Made by a program: the position numbers and the translations under genes. A stretch of DNA of 22,178 nt from JBEKCP01 sp050014815. Its GTDB lineage: Bacteria; Planctomycetota; Planctomycetia; Pirellulales; Thermoguttaceae. The notes beneath the pieces are model-generated. The model was not told the origin of the DNA, did not search any database, and worked only from the letters and a program-made list of their open reading frames with translations. The stretch spans positions 1 to 22,178 of the forward strand of contig JBEKCP010000044.1 of assembly GCA_050014815.1 (NCBI GenBank). The letters run 5' to 3'. Numbering within the stretch: the first letter of the stretch is position 1; the number at the start of each line of letters is the position of its first letter. Below are positions 1 through 6,484 of this stretch, piece after piece.

Positions 1-1
1 G

Positions 2-1042
2 AGCCACAACTGGACCGGCAACGCCTTGCACGGACATAACATGGAAGCGGGGGTGATCCTCCGCTGCCAGGGAGCCGACGCCATCGTCGCCCAGGTGCGG
101 GAGCACATCGAGGCGTGTGCCCGGCGAAGCGAGCCGTTTGTTCGGCAACGGCTGCCGTTCTACGAAACCATCCAGCGCGACTTGCACCGGCGGATTGGTC
201 CTGGCGGCACCGACAGCGAGGATTTCCCCGGTTTCGAGTCGATGGATGCCCTCGTGATGCACGCCGAAGACGCCACCGGCAACGGCATTCCCCGCCCCGT
301 CCAGTTGTTCATTCCCGTGCGGGACAGCCACACGAGGGACTTCTTCCCCGATGGCCGCCGCGTGCTGCTCTACGTCTACCCGGCGGGAAGCCTGCTGGGG
401 CAAGCACCGCCGGCCGTCTTGCCCGTGGCCTACATGGGCAGCGTCACCATGACCAACGTGGTGCGGGATGCGTCGGCGCAGGGACGCCCGGCAACGTGTC
501 GCATCAACGACCTCGGCCGGCCGCGCATCGCGTTGTTGCCCGGCGGAACCGTCCCGGCTCCCGGCGGCGAGATTTCCCAGGTGGTCATCCGCTTCAACGA
601 GCAAGGCCAGGGGGAATTGCCTATATTCCACGCGGCAGCGCAGCACCCCAAGATGAAGTTGGGCGTCGAGTACGAGGTGATCGACCGGGATGAGGCCGAC
701 CGGGAGGCGAATCCCAAGCATGACCGCCGGGCCGAGACCGATGGCACCGGCGGCAAGGACGCACCCCCGCTGCCCGAATACCGTGCGCCTCGGCACCTGA
801 CGCTCGATGCGGAGATCAAGGTGCCGAGTCCGAACCTTTACCAGGGCGACATTCCGCAACTGCTGAAGCGATTTCTCTACAGTTCCGACTTGTTCGATGA
901 ATCGACCGTGGCGGACCTGGCAATCGCAGGCCCGGACCAGGCCAAGGTACTGAATCCGCTTGTGTACCAAGTGAACTATTGGCTCTCGAAGGAGACGATG
1001 GCCCGCGTGGAGAAGCAGTTGACGCTGTTCCGGGACAAATAG
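2..1042 (+). CDS. Phospholipase D-like protein, C-terminal part (5' end outside window)
   Basis: The frame is open from the left edge, so the start lies outside the window; the first possible in-window start, TTG at 26, falls inside a motif and is not believable. The first residues read SHNWTGNALHGHNMEAG, the Ser-x-Asn-Trp-Thr and Asn-x-Glu pattern that follows the second HKD motif in phospholipase D superfamily proteins. The HKD histidine itself is off the edge. The remaining ~310 residues match no domain I recognise. The stop is 41 bases before a helicase gene on the same strand. A PLD-like protein beside a DEAD/DEAH helicase recalls defence loci such as DISARM or the Dpd system, where PLD-like proteins act as nucleases or accessory factors. 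Here that is inference, because no other partner is present. Confidence 0.7.
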   Translation, partial: SHNWTGNALHGHNMEAGVILRCQGADAIVAQVREHIEACARRSEPFVRQRLPFYETIQRDLHRRIGPGGTDSEDFPGFESMDALVMHAEDATGNGIPRPVQLFIPVRDSHTRDFFPDGRRVLLYVYPAGSLLGQAPPAVLPVAYMGSVTMTNVVRDASAQGRPATCRINDLGRPRIALLPGGTVPAPGGEISQVVIRFNEQGQGELPIFHAAAQHPKMKLGVEYEVIDRDEADREANPKHDRRAETDGTGGKDAPPLPEYRAPRHLTLDAEIKVPSPNLYQGDIPQLLKRFLYSSDLFDESTVADLAIAGPDQAKVLNPLVYQVNYWLSKETMARVEKQLTLFRDK

Positions 1043-1083
1043 CGCGACGTGACCGTGCGTGGGGTTAGGTCAGGAGGTGGTTC

Positions 1084-1665
1084 ATGGCTGACGACATCAG
1101 TAAGGTTGCCAAGAACGCATTGCGGCACTTCGCGGACGTTCTCCACCCCGAGGCGATCTGCATCCGTACACCGCTCCCAAAACGGACGCCATTGAGTGCG
1201 TGCAAGCTGCCTGCTGGAGTGCAGGCGATTATCGAGCAGTATGAGCGGAAGGTGGCGAAGGAGGGGCTGTTCGCCCATCAGGCGGCCTTCTTGAAGGCGT
1301 TCCTGCATGAGGGCAAGAAGGACTTCATCATCACCACCGCTACCGGATCGGGCAAGAGCCTGTGCTTCTGGGCGTGGGTTTTCGAGTGCCTGCGGCGATC
1401 CGATCGAGGCGGTGCGGCTGGCCGGGATTCTGGCATCGGCGGAATGCGTTCAGCGGCTGGCGAAGGCGCCGGGCAAGAGCGAGTGAAAATGTGTGCGAAG
1501 TGCAATCGGCAGGGGCGGGGATGCCGGCCGGCACAGTATCTCTCCGGCCTCGCTCCCACCCGAAAGCTCTATGCTGTCAACAACTTCCGTTTCGATCATC
1601 TGGTGCGCTCCTCTGCCAGACAATTCTCGGGGGGGGTATCTTGCCAGCCTGAAATTCCGGTGTAA
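1084..1665 (+). pseudogene. DEAD/DEAH-type helicase, truncated just after Walker A
   Basis: ATG at 1084 follows a strong AGGAGGT ribosome binding site. Residues 1 to ~103 read like the start of a superfamily 2 helicase: a Q-motif-like LFAHQAAFLKAFL stretch, then ITTATGSGKSLCFWAWVF carrying Walker A (TGSGKS). After about position 1395 the frame turns into low-quality sequence with no motif II or helicase C-terminal domain and stops at 1665. A different frame (1382-1486) carries a protein-like tail, GDPIEAVRLAGILASAECV and on to a TGA at 1484-1486. The helicase 5' end therefore seems joined by deletion to the 3' end of another gene. A full-length member would be several hundred residues or more. 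It probably formed an operon with the upstream PLD-like gene. Confidence 0.7.
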
Positions 1666-2088
1666 AGTGGAAGGCAGGTTCGGCCTCTTGGGTCGGGCTG
1701 ATGAATCGTCTTGAAACCAGTGTGGAGAGTCATGAAAAGATAGACCCGGCCGCCAAGCGGCCATAACGACAATTTGATCGACGCGCGTCAACTGCTTTCG
1801 AGCAAACCGCCAACCTGAGCCCTCTGGCTCTTGAATAGCAGAAGCAGCCTCTGGACCGCGCCCCGTGAGAACGGGGCGTCGGCCATGCTGTTCTGCTATG
1901 CCCCTTGGCGGGGGCGCTCGGAGCGGCAAGGTTCGACGCCCTTTTTCGTTGAAATCGAGTCGGGCTCCGTTTGGTTGTGGGTATGGAAGAACTTTGCCGG
2001 TTCATTCTTTTTGTCGGATGACCGTTCCCGCGAAGTGAGCGGAATAGAGGCGTGCGTTTTTCCCCACATTTTCTAAGGATCGAACACA
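1666..2088. other. Gene-free stretch with one strong hairpin
   Basis: I see no convincing coding region here; the short open frames have no recognisable content. The clearest structure is a perfect 8-bp inverted repeat at 1859-1878 (CGCCCCGT, GAGA loop, ACGGGGCG), a GNRA-type tetraloop hairpin with no T-run after it. A weaker 6-bp GGCCGC/GCGGCC hairpin lies near 1748-1762. The promoter of the downstream GYF gene should be in this stretch, but I could not pick it out. Confidence 0.4.
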
Positions 2089-2928
2089 ATGGCAGATCAA
2101 TGGTACTACGCGCAGAAAGGCCAACGACAAGGGCCTGTGTCTGAGGAGCAACTGAAGGAGCTTGCTTCGACGGGCCAACTCAAGCCCAATGACAAGGTTT
2201 GGAAACAGGGAATGGCACAGTGGGCCAAGGCAATCGAGGTCTTTCCTCCCGCTGTGCCTGCTCCCCCCGTTTCACCCGATCCGAACGTGCCGCCGCCCAT
2301 TCCCTCACACAAGACCCCAGGAGGGAGGTTATGGAAGATTCTGGTTTTCTCTGGCGTGGGGCTGCTCCTCATCTCATTCTTCCTGCCGTGGTGGGGGATA
2401 ACATTAAGGAAGCCTGATAGCATCGGGAAAGTCGCTGAGATGGCAAACTGGGGCATTGGCAAGGAGACGCGAATGCAAAGGGTGGTCCTCCGAAACCAAA
2501 ACTGGTACGAGTCGCACCGCGTCTACTTCGAGGACTTGGCTGGTGAAATGGTTGGAGGGAGCGAGGCAACGAGCCGTATCTGGGGTTGGCAAACGGGCTT
2601 GGGAATCACGGGCTTGATTTTCAGTCTCATAATCCTTTCGCTGGCTATCACACCGATTTTCGTGGCAATTATCCAGAACTGGAGTTGGATCGGGTCTTTC
2701 ATCACGGCCATCCTCGGCATCATTACGCTGATTCTTGCTTTGGTGTGGCTTTTTGGAACTCCATCGGAAGATGTTCGTCCCATACTCTTCCAGGGTCCGA
2801 GCATCGGACCATACCCATACCTCGTCGGCAGCTTGCTGATCTTGGGCGGCAGTATCACCGAGGGCATCTTGGGTCTCATGGCGTTCATCCGCTCAATGGG
2901 GTTTATCCGCTCATTTGGAACGGTCTAG
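2089..2928 (+). CDS. GYF_2-domain membrane protein
   Basis: A 279-residue protein. Residues 1-50 form a GYF_2 (DUF4339-type) module: MADQWYYAQKGQRQGPVSEE, then the LKPNDKVWKQGM segment and a WAKA motif. GYF modules generally bind proline-rich peptides, and a proline-rich linker follows at ~53-73. Four hydrophobic segments are predicted at about 83-103, 168-194, 200-223 and 243-265, so it should sit in the inner membrane with the GYF module cytoplasmic. AAGGA about 10 bases before the ATG supports the start. A second GYF gene begins 44 bases downstream with the same first seven residues, so the pair probably arose by duplication. The specific function is unknown. Confidence 0.85.
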   Translation: MADQWYYAQKGQRQGPVSEEQLKELASTGQLKPNDKVWKQGMAQWAKAIEVFPPAVPAPPVSPDPNVPPPIPSHKTPGGRLWKILVFSGVGLLLISFFLPWWGITLRKPDSIGKVAEMANWGIGKETRMQRVVLRNQNWYESHRVYFEDLAGEMVGGSEATSRIWGWQTGLGITGLIFSLIILSLAITPIFVAIIQNWSWIGSFITAILGIITLILALVWLFGTPSEDVRPILFQGPSIGPYPYLVGSLLILGGSITEGILGLMAFIRSMGFIRSFGTV

Positions 2929-2972
2929 CGCATCCCGCCATCCTTGCACTCCGAAAGAAAAGGAGGGAGAAA

Positions 2973-3374
2973 ATGGCAGACCAGTGGTACTACAACCACC
3001 AAGGGCAAGAGTTCGGGCCAGTAGCCGCCGGCGAAATCAAACGTCTAGCTTTGTATGGCAACTTGAAGCCAGACGACTTGGTGTGGAAGGCAGGGACGGC
3101 TTCGCGTAGGCCAGCGTCTCAGTTCAAAGGGCTGTTTTCTCAGGTCGCGTCAGGCACGCCGCCGCCGATCCCGCCAGACGACGAGCCGCCGCCGATCCCG
3201 CCAGATGAGCAAGGAGCCATGACCCCTGAAATCCAAGAAATGGCCCTGGCCCTGAAGGAAGAAGGTGCGACCTATTACCAAGTGGAGGTGGTAATACCGC
3301 CCGGATTTCGACCACGCCCCGGGGGACCGTCAACAGGTCGAGGGCGCGGCGGATCGCGGCCACGTCGGCAGTAA
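2973..3374 (+). CDS. Small GYF_2-domain protein, C-terminus possibly altered by element junction
   Basis: ATG at 2973 follows AGGAGGGA with good spacing. The 133-residue protein starts with a GYF_2 module (MADQWYYNHQGQEFGPVAAG, LKPDDLVWKAGT) and continues with a repeated PPPIPPDDE/PPPIPPDE linker. It has no membrane segment, unlike the preceding gene. Residues to about 106 look normal. The tail from ~3290 onward (Pro/Arg/Gly-rich) lies antisense to the start of a mobile-element gene, so the last ~27 residues probably come from reading across the element edge and the natural C-terminus is lost. The proline linker could be a ligand for GYF modules, its own or its neighbour's; this is inference. 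Confidence 0.75.
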   Translation: MADQWYYNHQGQEFGPVAAGEIKRLALYGNLKPDDLVWKAGTASRRPASQFKGLFSQVASGTPPPIPPDDEPPPIPPDEQGAMTPEIQEMALALKEEGATYYQVEVVIPPGFRPRPGGPSTGRGRGGSRPRRQ

Positions 3375-3402
3375 CGGCGGGGACAGGAACGGTCTTAGGC
3401 AT
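3124..3402 (-). pseudogene. Truncated element gene, only N-terminal ~35 residues genuine
   Basis: ATG at 3400-3402 overlaps the stop of the upstream gene (3395-3397), like other gene joints in this operon. The first ~35 residues (ADVAAIRRALDLLTVPRGVV then EIRA) look like a real N-terminus, similar in feel to N-termini of primase- or replication-type proteins of planctomycete elements; that resemblance is from memory and uncertain. After about 3298 the frame is antisense to the GYF gene and is low-complexity Pro/Ala/Gly sequence, so the rest of the gene is missing. This marks the left break point of the element. Confidence 0.5.
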
Positions 3403-3670
3403 CGGTGCCGGCCTCCTCCATCTCGAATAGTCCCCGCTGCTCGGGTTCGCCGGCCTCGTCCTGGCCCGTTTGCTCGGCCAGCGATGGCGCGGCGTTGCCG
3501 GTGGGGGCCATGTAACCGTAGAACCGGCCGCACACCCGGCAGACCACCTTGCGGCCGCCGGGCGCTGAGACAGTTTCCCACGTGGAGCCCGGGGCGTCGT
3601 GCCGGAGCGTGTGGTTGCAGACCGCGGCGGCCTGGGCGTCGGGTCGGGCCTGGGTGGTGGTGGTGCTCAC
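3395..3670 (-). CDS. Small Cys-containing protein of unknown function
   Basis: Read from GTG at 3668-3670, which overlaps the upstream stop as GTGA, giving 91 residues. A longer reading from 4063 would run over the two upstream genes and is rejected. The protein has a CNHTLRH segment and a VVCRVCGRFYGYM segment, a layout that could coordinate one zinc ion (CxH plus CxxC), followed by an acidic C-terminal tail. The family is unknown. It is the second-to-last gene of the operon and its stop overlaps the ATG of the truncated gene that follows, so it is probably co-translated. A role in DNA or protein binding is a guess from the zinc-knuckle look. Confidence 0.55.
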   Translation of the reverse strand: MSTTTTQARPDAQAAAVCNHTLRHDAPGSTWETVSAPGGRKVVCRVCGRFYGYMAPTGNAAPSLAEQTGQDEAGEPEQRGLFEMEEAGTDA

Positions 3671-3993
3671 CTGGCATCCTCCCGGTACTGGTCCCCTGGG
3701 GCCAGCCACCCGTCGTAATTGTTTGCGCGATCGCTGGACAAGCAGAATCCCACCAGGGCGGTGCCGTAGCGCTGCGCTCGCCATAGACAATCGGTGTCTT
3801 CCTCGCGGGAGTAACGCAACAAGCTGATGGCGTCCCGCTGGGCAAGGGCGCTCTGCACGGCGCACGATAGGCCAAGTGTCGCCGGAAGCCACAAGAGGGC
3901 CAGCTTGACCCGGGCGGCCAAGATGGCGCGATTGGCCCATCGGATGCCTTGCTCGTATTCGCGGATTTCGGCAGCATGTTTCATTTTCTTCAC
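3667..3993 (-). CDS. Small element protein with one hydrophobic segment
   Basis: A 108-residue product from GTG at 3991-3993, overlapping the stop of the upstream frame by GTGA. It begins with a basic/amphipathic stretch (KKMKHAAEIREYEQGIRWAN) and then a hydrophobic segment (VKLALLWLPATLGLSCAV, about residues 29-46) that could be a single membrane helix or a buried helix. The C-terminal half contains CLWRAQRYGTALVGF. I recognise no family. Its place in the coupled operon downstream of the topoisomerase-like gene suggests a linked role. Confidence 0.55.
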   Translation of the reverse strand: MKKMKHAAEIREYEQGIRWANRAILAARVKLALLWLPATLGLSCAVQSALAQRDAISLLRYSREEDTDCLWRAQRYGTALVGFCLSSDRANNYDGWLAPGDQYREDAR

Positions 3994-4379
3994 CGATCCT
4001 CAATGGCTTCTTCGGCCAGGTCGCTGATCTCGCTGTCGATCCTGCCGATTGACTGCCGCACAATCAACTCGACTCTGGCCGACCACGATTCGGCCGGCAG
4101 CTTCTTGGCCCATCTCACCAATTCCGCCGGCACGTTCGGTATCGACAACTTGTTCTTGGCCTTCGTGACGACCTGCGCACGCATGGCCTCAAGGTCCAGG
4201 TGTTCGTCCAGCCAGTCCGACGCCGCCAATCGCAACTGCCTGTCGCGCTCCTCTGCCACCCGCCGCCTCAGCACCGCGGCCGGGGGAATGAGCTTCATGG
4301 CCGCGCCATGCTTTTTCAGCCGCTTCTCGATCTCTGCCATGAACTGCGCCGGATCGGTGGCGAAGTCGTTCAGTTCCAC
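3990..4379 (-). CDS. C-terminal part of the topoisomerase VI-like protein, in a shifted frame
   Basis: The frame is open upstream of the nominal GTG at 4377-4379 and reads QIKKPHPYVWEYGRVELNDF across the 3' end of the upstream gene. A GRVELN-type motif followed by a DPAQFMAEIEKRL helix is what I expect at the C-terminus of Spo11/TopVIA-like proteins. The GTG has no clear ribosome binding site. I therefore read this as the natural tail (about 130 residues, charged, helical, ending EEAIEDR) of the protein starting at 6484, separated by a -1 shift near 4420. The alternative is a separate, translationally coupled 129-residue protein. Its stop overlaps the next GTG. Confidence 0.6.
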   Translation of the reverse strand: MELNDFATDPAQFMAEIEKRLKKHGAAMKLIPPAAVLRRRVAEERDRQLRLAASDWLDEHLDLEAMRAQVVTKAKNKLSIPNVPAELVRWAKKLPAESWSARVELIVRQSIGRIDSEISDLAEEAIEDR

Positions 4380-6484
4380 GCGGCCATATTCCCAGACGTA
4401 GGGGTGAGGCTTCTTGATTTGCCCATTGCCAATGCCTCTTCCATCGTGAAAGAAATGTCGATGATGTCCAGCCCCTCCGGCGCTTTGTTGGAAACGCGTC
4501 TCATAGCGTCGTATATCTGATAGCCGTACGGATCGGTGTCGCGGAGAAGGAAGAGCTTGATCCCATTGTCCTGGGCCGCCTTCGCCAGTGCCTTGCCTGC
4601 ATCGACCGAATAGCCCTCGTCATACATGATGCCCATGTCGTAGCGCTGCGCGATTTGGTTGCGATTGAACAGCTCTTCGAAACCCTGTTTCTCAATGACG
4701 AGAATCTTGTCGTATTGGTAGCTGGGGATGACGTATTGCGCTACGTCCCGCGTGCCCAGCGGCAGCCGCTTGCCAGTGTGCGGCTCGACAAACGTGCCAC
4801 GCGGCTTGTTGCTTAATCCCTCGATCTCGCCAAAAAGCTCCTGATAGTCGTTGAGAATCCGCCTGAAAGTGGCTTGCGAGAATTTCGCCAAGTGCTTGTC
4901 GATCTGTTGGACCTTGTTGCGGATGTTGTAGAACAGTTGCCGCTCCCAGATGATGTCGCCGAGGGTAGCCCGGTACTCCGCAATGGCGCACGGCAGCAAC
5001 TCGAAGATCACGTCCCGCAGTCGACGCTTCTGCTGCTTCTCTTTACGCCTGGGCTGTTGCTCGCGGGCGCGACGTTCCGCCCGCTCGTCCGCCTCGTCTG
5101 CACGGCGATTGCGCAGCACGTTCTTGCGCCATTCGCCCGCCACCTTGGCCAGCAAGTCGTCCATGACTTTCTCGATTGTCGCGCCGAGCACGACGTGCCT
5201 CTTGCCGCGATCGGTGCTCTGGATTGCCGGCCGTCCGACGTGGACGAACAGCACCACGGGCGACGTCTCGTGGATGTAACAGAGATACGGATAGAAGTTC
5301 TCGAACGGATCGCCGATCATGGCCGAATGGTTGATGCCGTAGATCAGGTGCGCCTCGGTGTCCTCGATCATTTCGGCGAACGCCATTTCGACGATGAACG
5401 GCTTGCCGTCGTCCTCGGCGTCCTTGCGCGATCGCCGATAGACGAACGTATCGAGGTTCGCGCCGGCGGCCGCCATGCACGCCCTGACGTGCTGCTCGCC
5501 GATCAGCCCCAGCTTATGGCTGTTCGGCAAGTCGTTGCCGTGCGCCAACACGGCCTCCCAAAGCCCTCCCGTCACGTCTTCGCACAGGCCGTGTCCGTTG
5601 AGCAGCGCCGACAGGCGTTGTCCCTTCAGGCCGGCCGCCTCCAGAACTTCGGCCCGGGCAGTAGTGCGCTTCAGGCCGCGGAATTCCTGCGAGAGATAAT
5701 CGCGCACCAGCCGGTCTTGTCCGGCCGCCATGTCGTGGCCGATCAATGACAGGACGCGATTGCCGAATGCCGTCCTGTCATACCAGCGGGGGGGAACGGG
5801 GTCGGCTGGCCGGAATCTCTTCCAGTCGGGGTCACTGGCCGGAATGTCGCAACGCTTGCCGAAGCAGTCGATATGCAGCGTGAGATGGGGGTTGTGCCAG
5901 GCGTACTGGCCGACAAACGGTACAAATCGCGCCTGTTGGTCGTCGTCCGGTATCATGGTTTCGGCCGGCGCCCACAGCTTGACGGAAGTGCCGATTTGTA
6001 CCGCACAGCCGAATTGCTCCACGGAACAATGCGGTTGCTGAGCCACCCGATTCAACGACAACGCCAATTCGTGGCGTATGCCGTGCGAACTGATGTCCAC
6101 CCGGCCGACGTTGCCGTTGAGGACATAGGGGAGCGCCAGACACGCCTGGAACCCATTGCCTTGTTGGCCGCGACTCGGTGCGCACCGCCCGGCCCGACTG
6201 CTGGCCCGCAGCCCGAAGTCGGTCAAAGTGCGGATCGTGTCCACGTCCATGCCGGGGCCGTTGTCGGCCACCTCCAGGCCGGTGTCGTCCAGCTTGACGC
6301 TCACTATCGGTGGTACGCCGGCCTCCTCACAGGCGTCCAGGCTGTTGTCGACAAGCTCTCGGCACGCGCCCAATGCGGCGTCGTGCATGGAATAGCCGCT
6401 TTGCCGCTGCCACTCCTCTTCGGAGCCGATGCAGTCCAGGAGTCGACTCGTGGTAATGACTTTCATCGGGGCGGTGGTGCTCAC
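4370..6484 (-). CDS. Single-chain type IIB topoisomerase-like protein (TopVIB-type ATPase fused to TopVIA/Spo11-type Toprim)
   Basis: A 704-residue frame from GTG at 6482-6484, chosen because AGGAG lies 8 bases upstream and the GTGA overlap matches other joints in the operon; ATG at 6466 is possible. The N-terminal GHKL ATPase has an N-box (ELVDNSLDA, 43-51), G1 (DNGPGM, 74-79) and G2 (GQQGNG, 106-111). A charged linker (~450-480) leads to RQLFYNIRNKVQQ, whose Tyr519 sits where Spo11/TopVIA proteins carry the DNA-cleaving tyrosine. A Toprim follows: ILVIEKQGFEELF with its glutamate and LLRDTDPYGYQIY (~646-658) with the metal-binding DxD. TopVIB-TopVIA fusions on plasmids and integrated elements are known as topoisomerase VIII; this protein fits that plan. 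The usual C-terminus appears in another frame at 3990-4379, so the gene seems frameshifted near 4420. Confidence 0.8.
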   Translation of the reverse strand: MSTTAPMKVITTSRLLDCIGSEEEWQRQSGYSMHDAALGACRELVDNSLDACEEAGVPPIVSVKLDDTGLEVADNGPGMDVDTIRTLTDFGLRASSRAGRCAPSRGQQGNGFQACLALPYVLNGNVGRVDISSHGIRHELALSLNRVAQQPHCSVEQFGCAVQIGTSVKLWAPAETMIPDDDQQARFVPFVGQYAWHNPHLTLHIDCFGKRCDIPASDPDWKRFRPADPVPPRWYDRTAFGNRVLSLIGHDMAAGQDRLVRDYLSQEFRGLKRTTARAEVLEAAGLKGQRLSALLNGHGLCEDVTGGLWEAVLAHGNDLPNSHKLGLIGEQHVRACMAAAGANLDTFVYRRSRKDAEDDGKPFIVEMAFAEMIEDTEAHLIYGINHSAMIGDPFENFYPYLCYIHETSPVVLFVHVGRPAIQSTDRGKRHVVLGATIEKVMDDLLAKVAGEWRKNVLRNRRADEADERAERRAREQQPRRKEKQQKRRLRDVIFELLPCAIAEYRATLGDIIWERQLFYNIRNKVQQIDKHLAKFSQATFRRILNDYQELFGEIEGLSNKPRGTFVEPHTGKRLPLGTRDVAQYVIPSYQYDKILVIEKQGFEELFNRNQIAQRYDMGIMYDEGYSVDAGKALAKAAQDNGIKLFLLRDTDPYGYQIYDAMRRVSNKAPEGLDIIDISFTMEEALAMGKSRSLTPTSGNMAAWN

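Noticed and set aside
1920..1960. Possible tRNA T-arm (AAGGTTCGACGCC)
   Set aside because: No acceptor stem or anticodon arm could be folded around it.
4874..5749. 291-residue + strand frame
   Set aside because: Opposite the topoisomerase-like gene with shadow-like composition and no motif.
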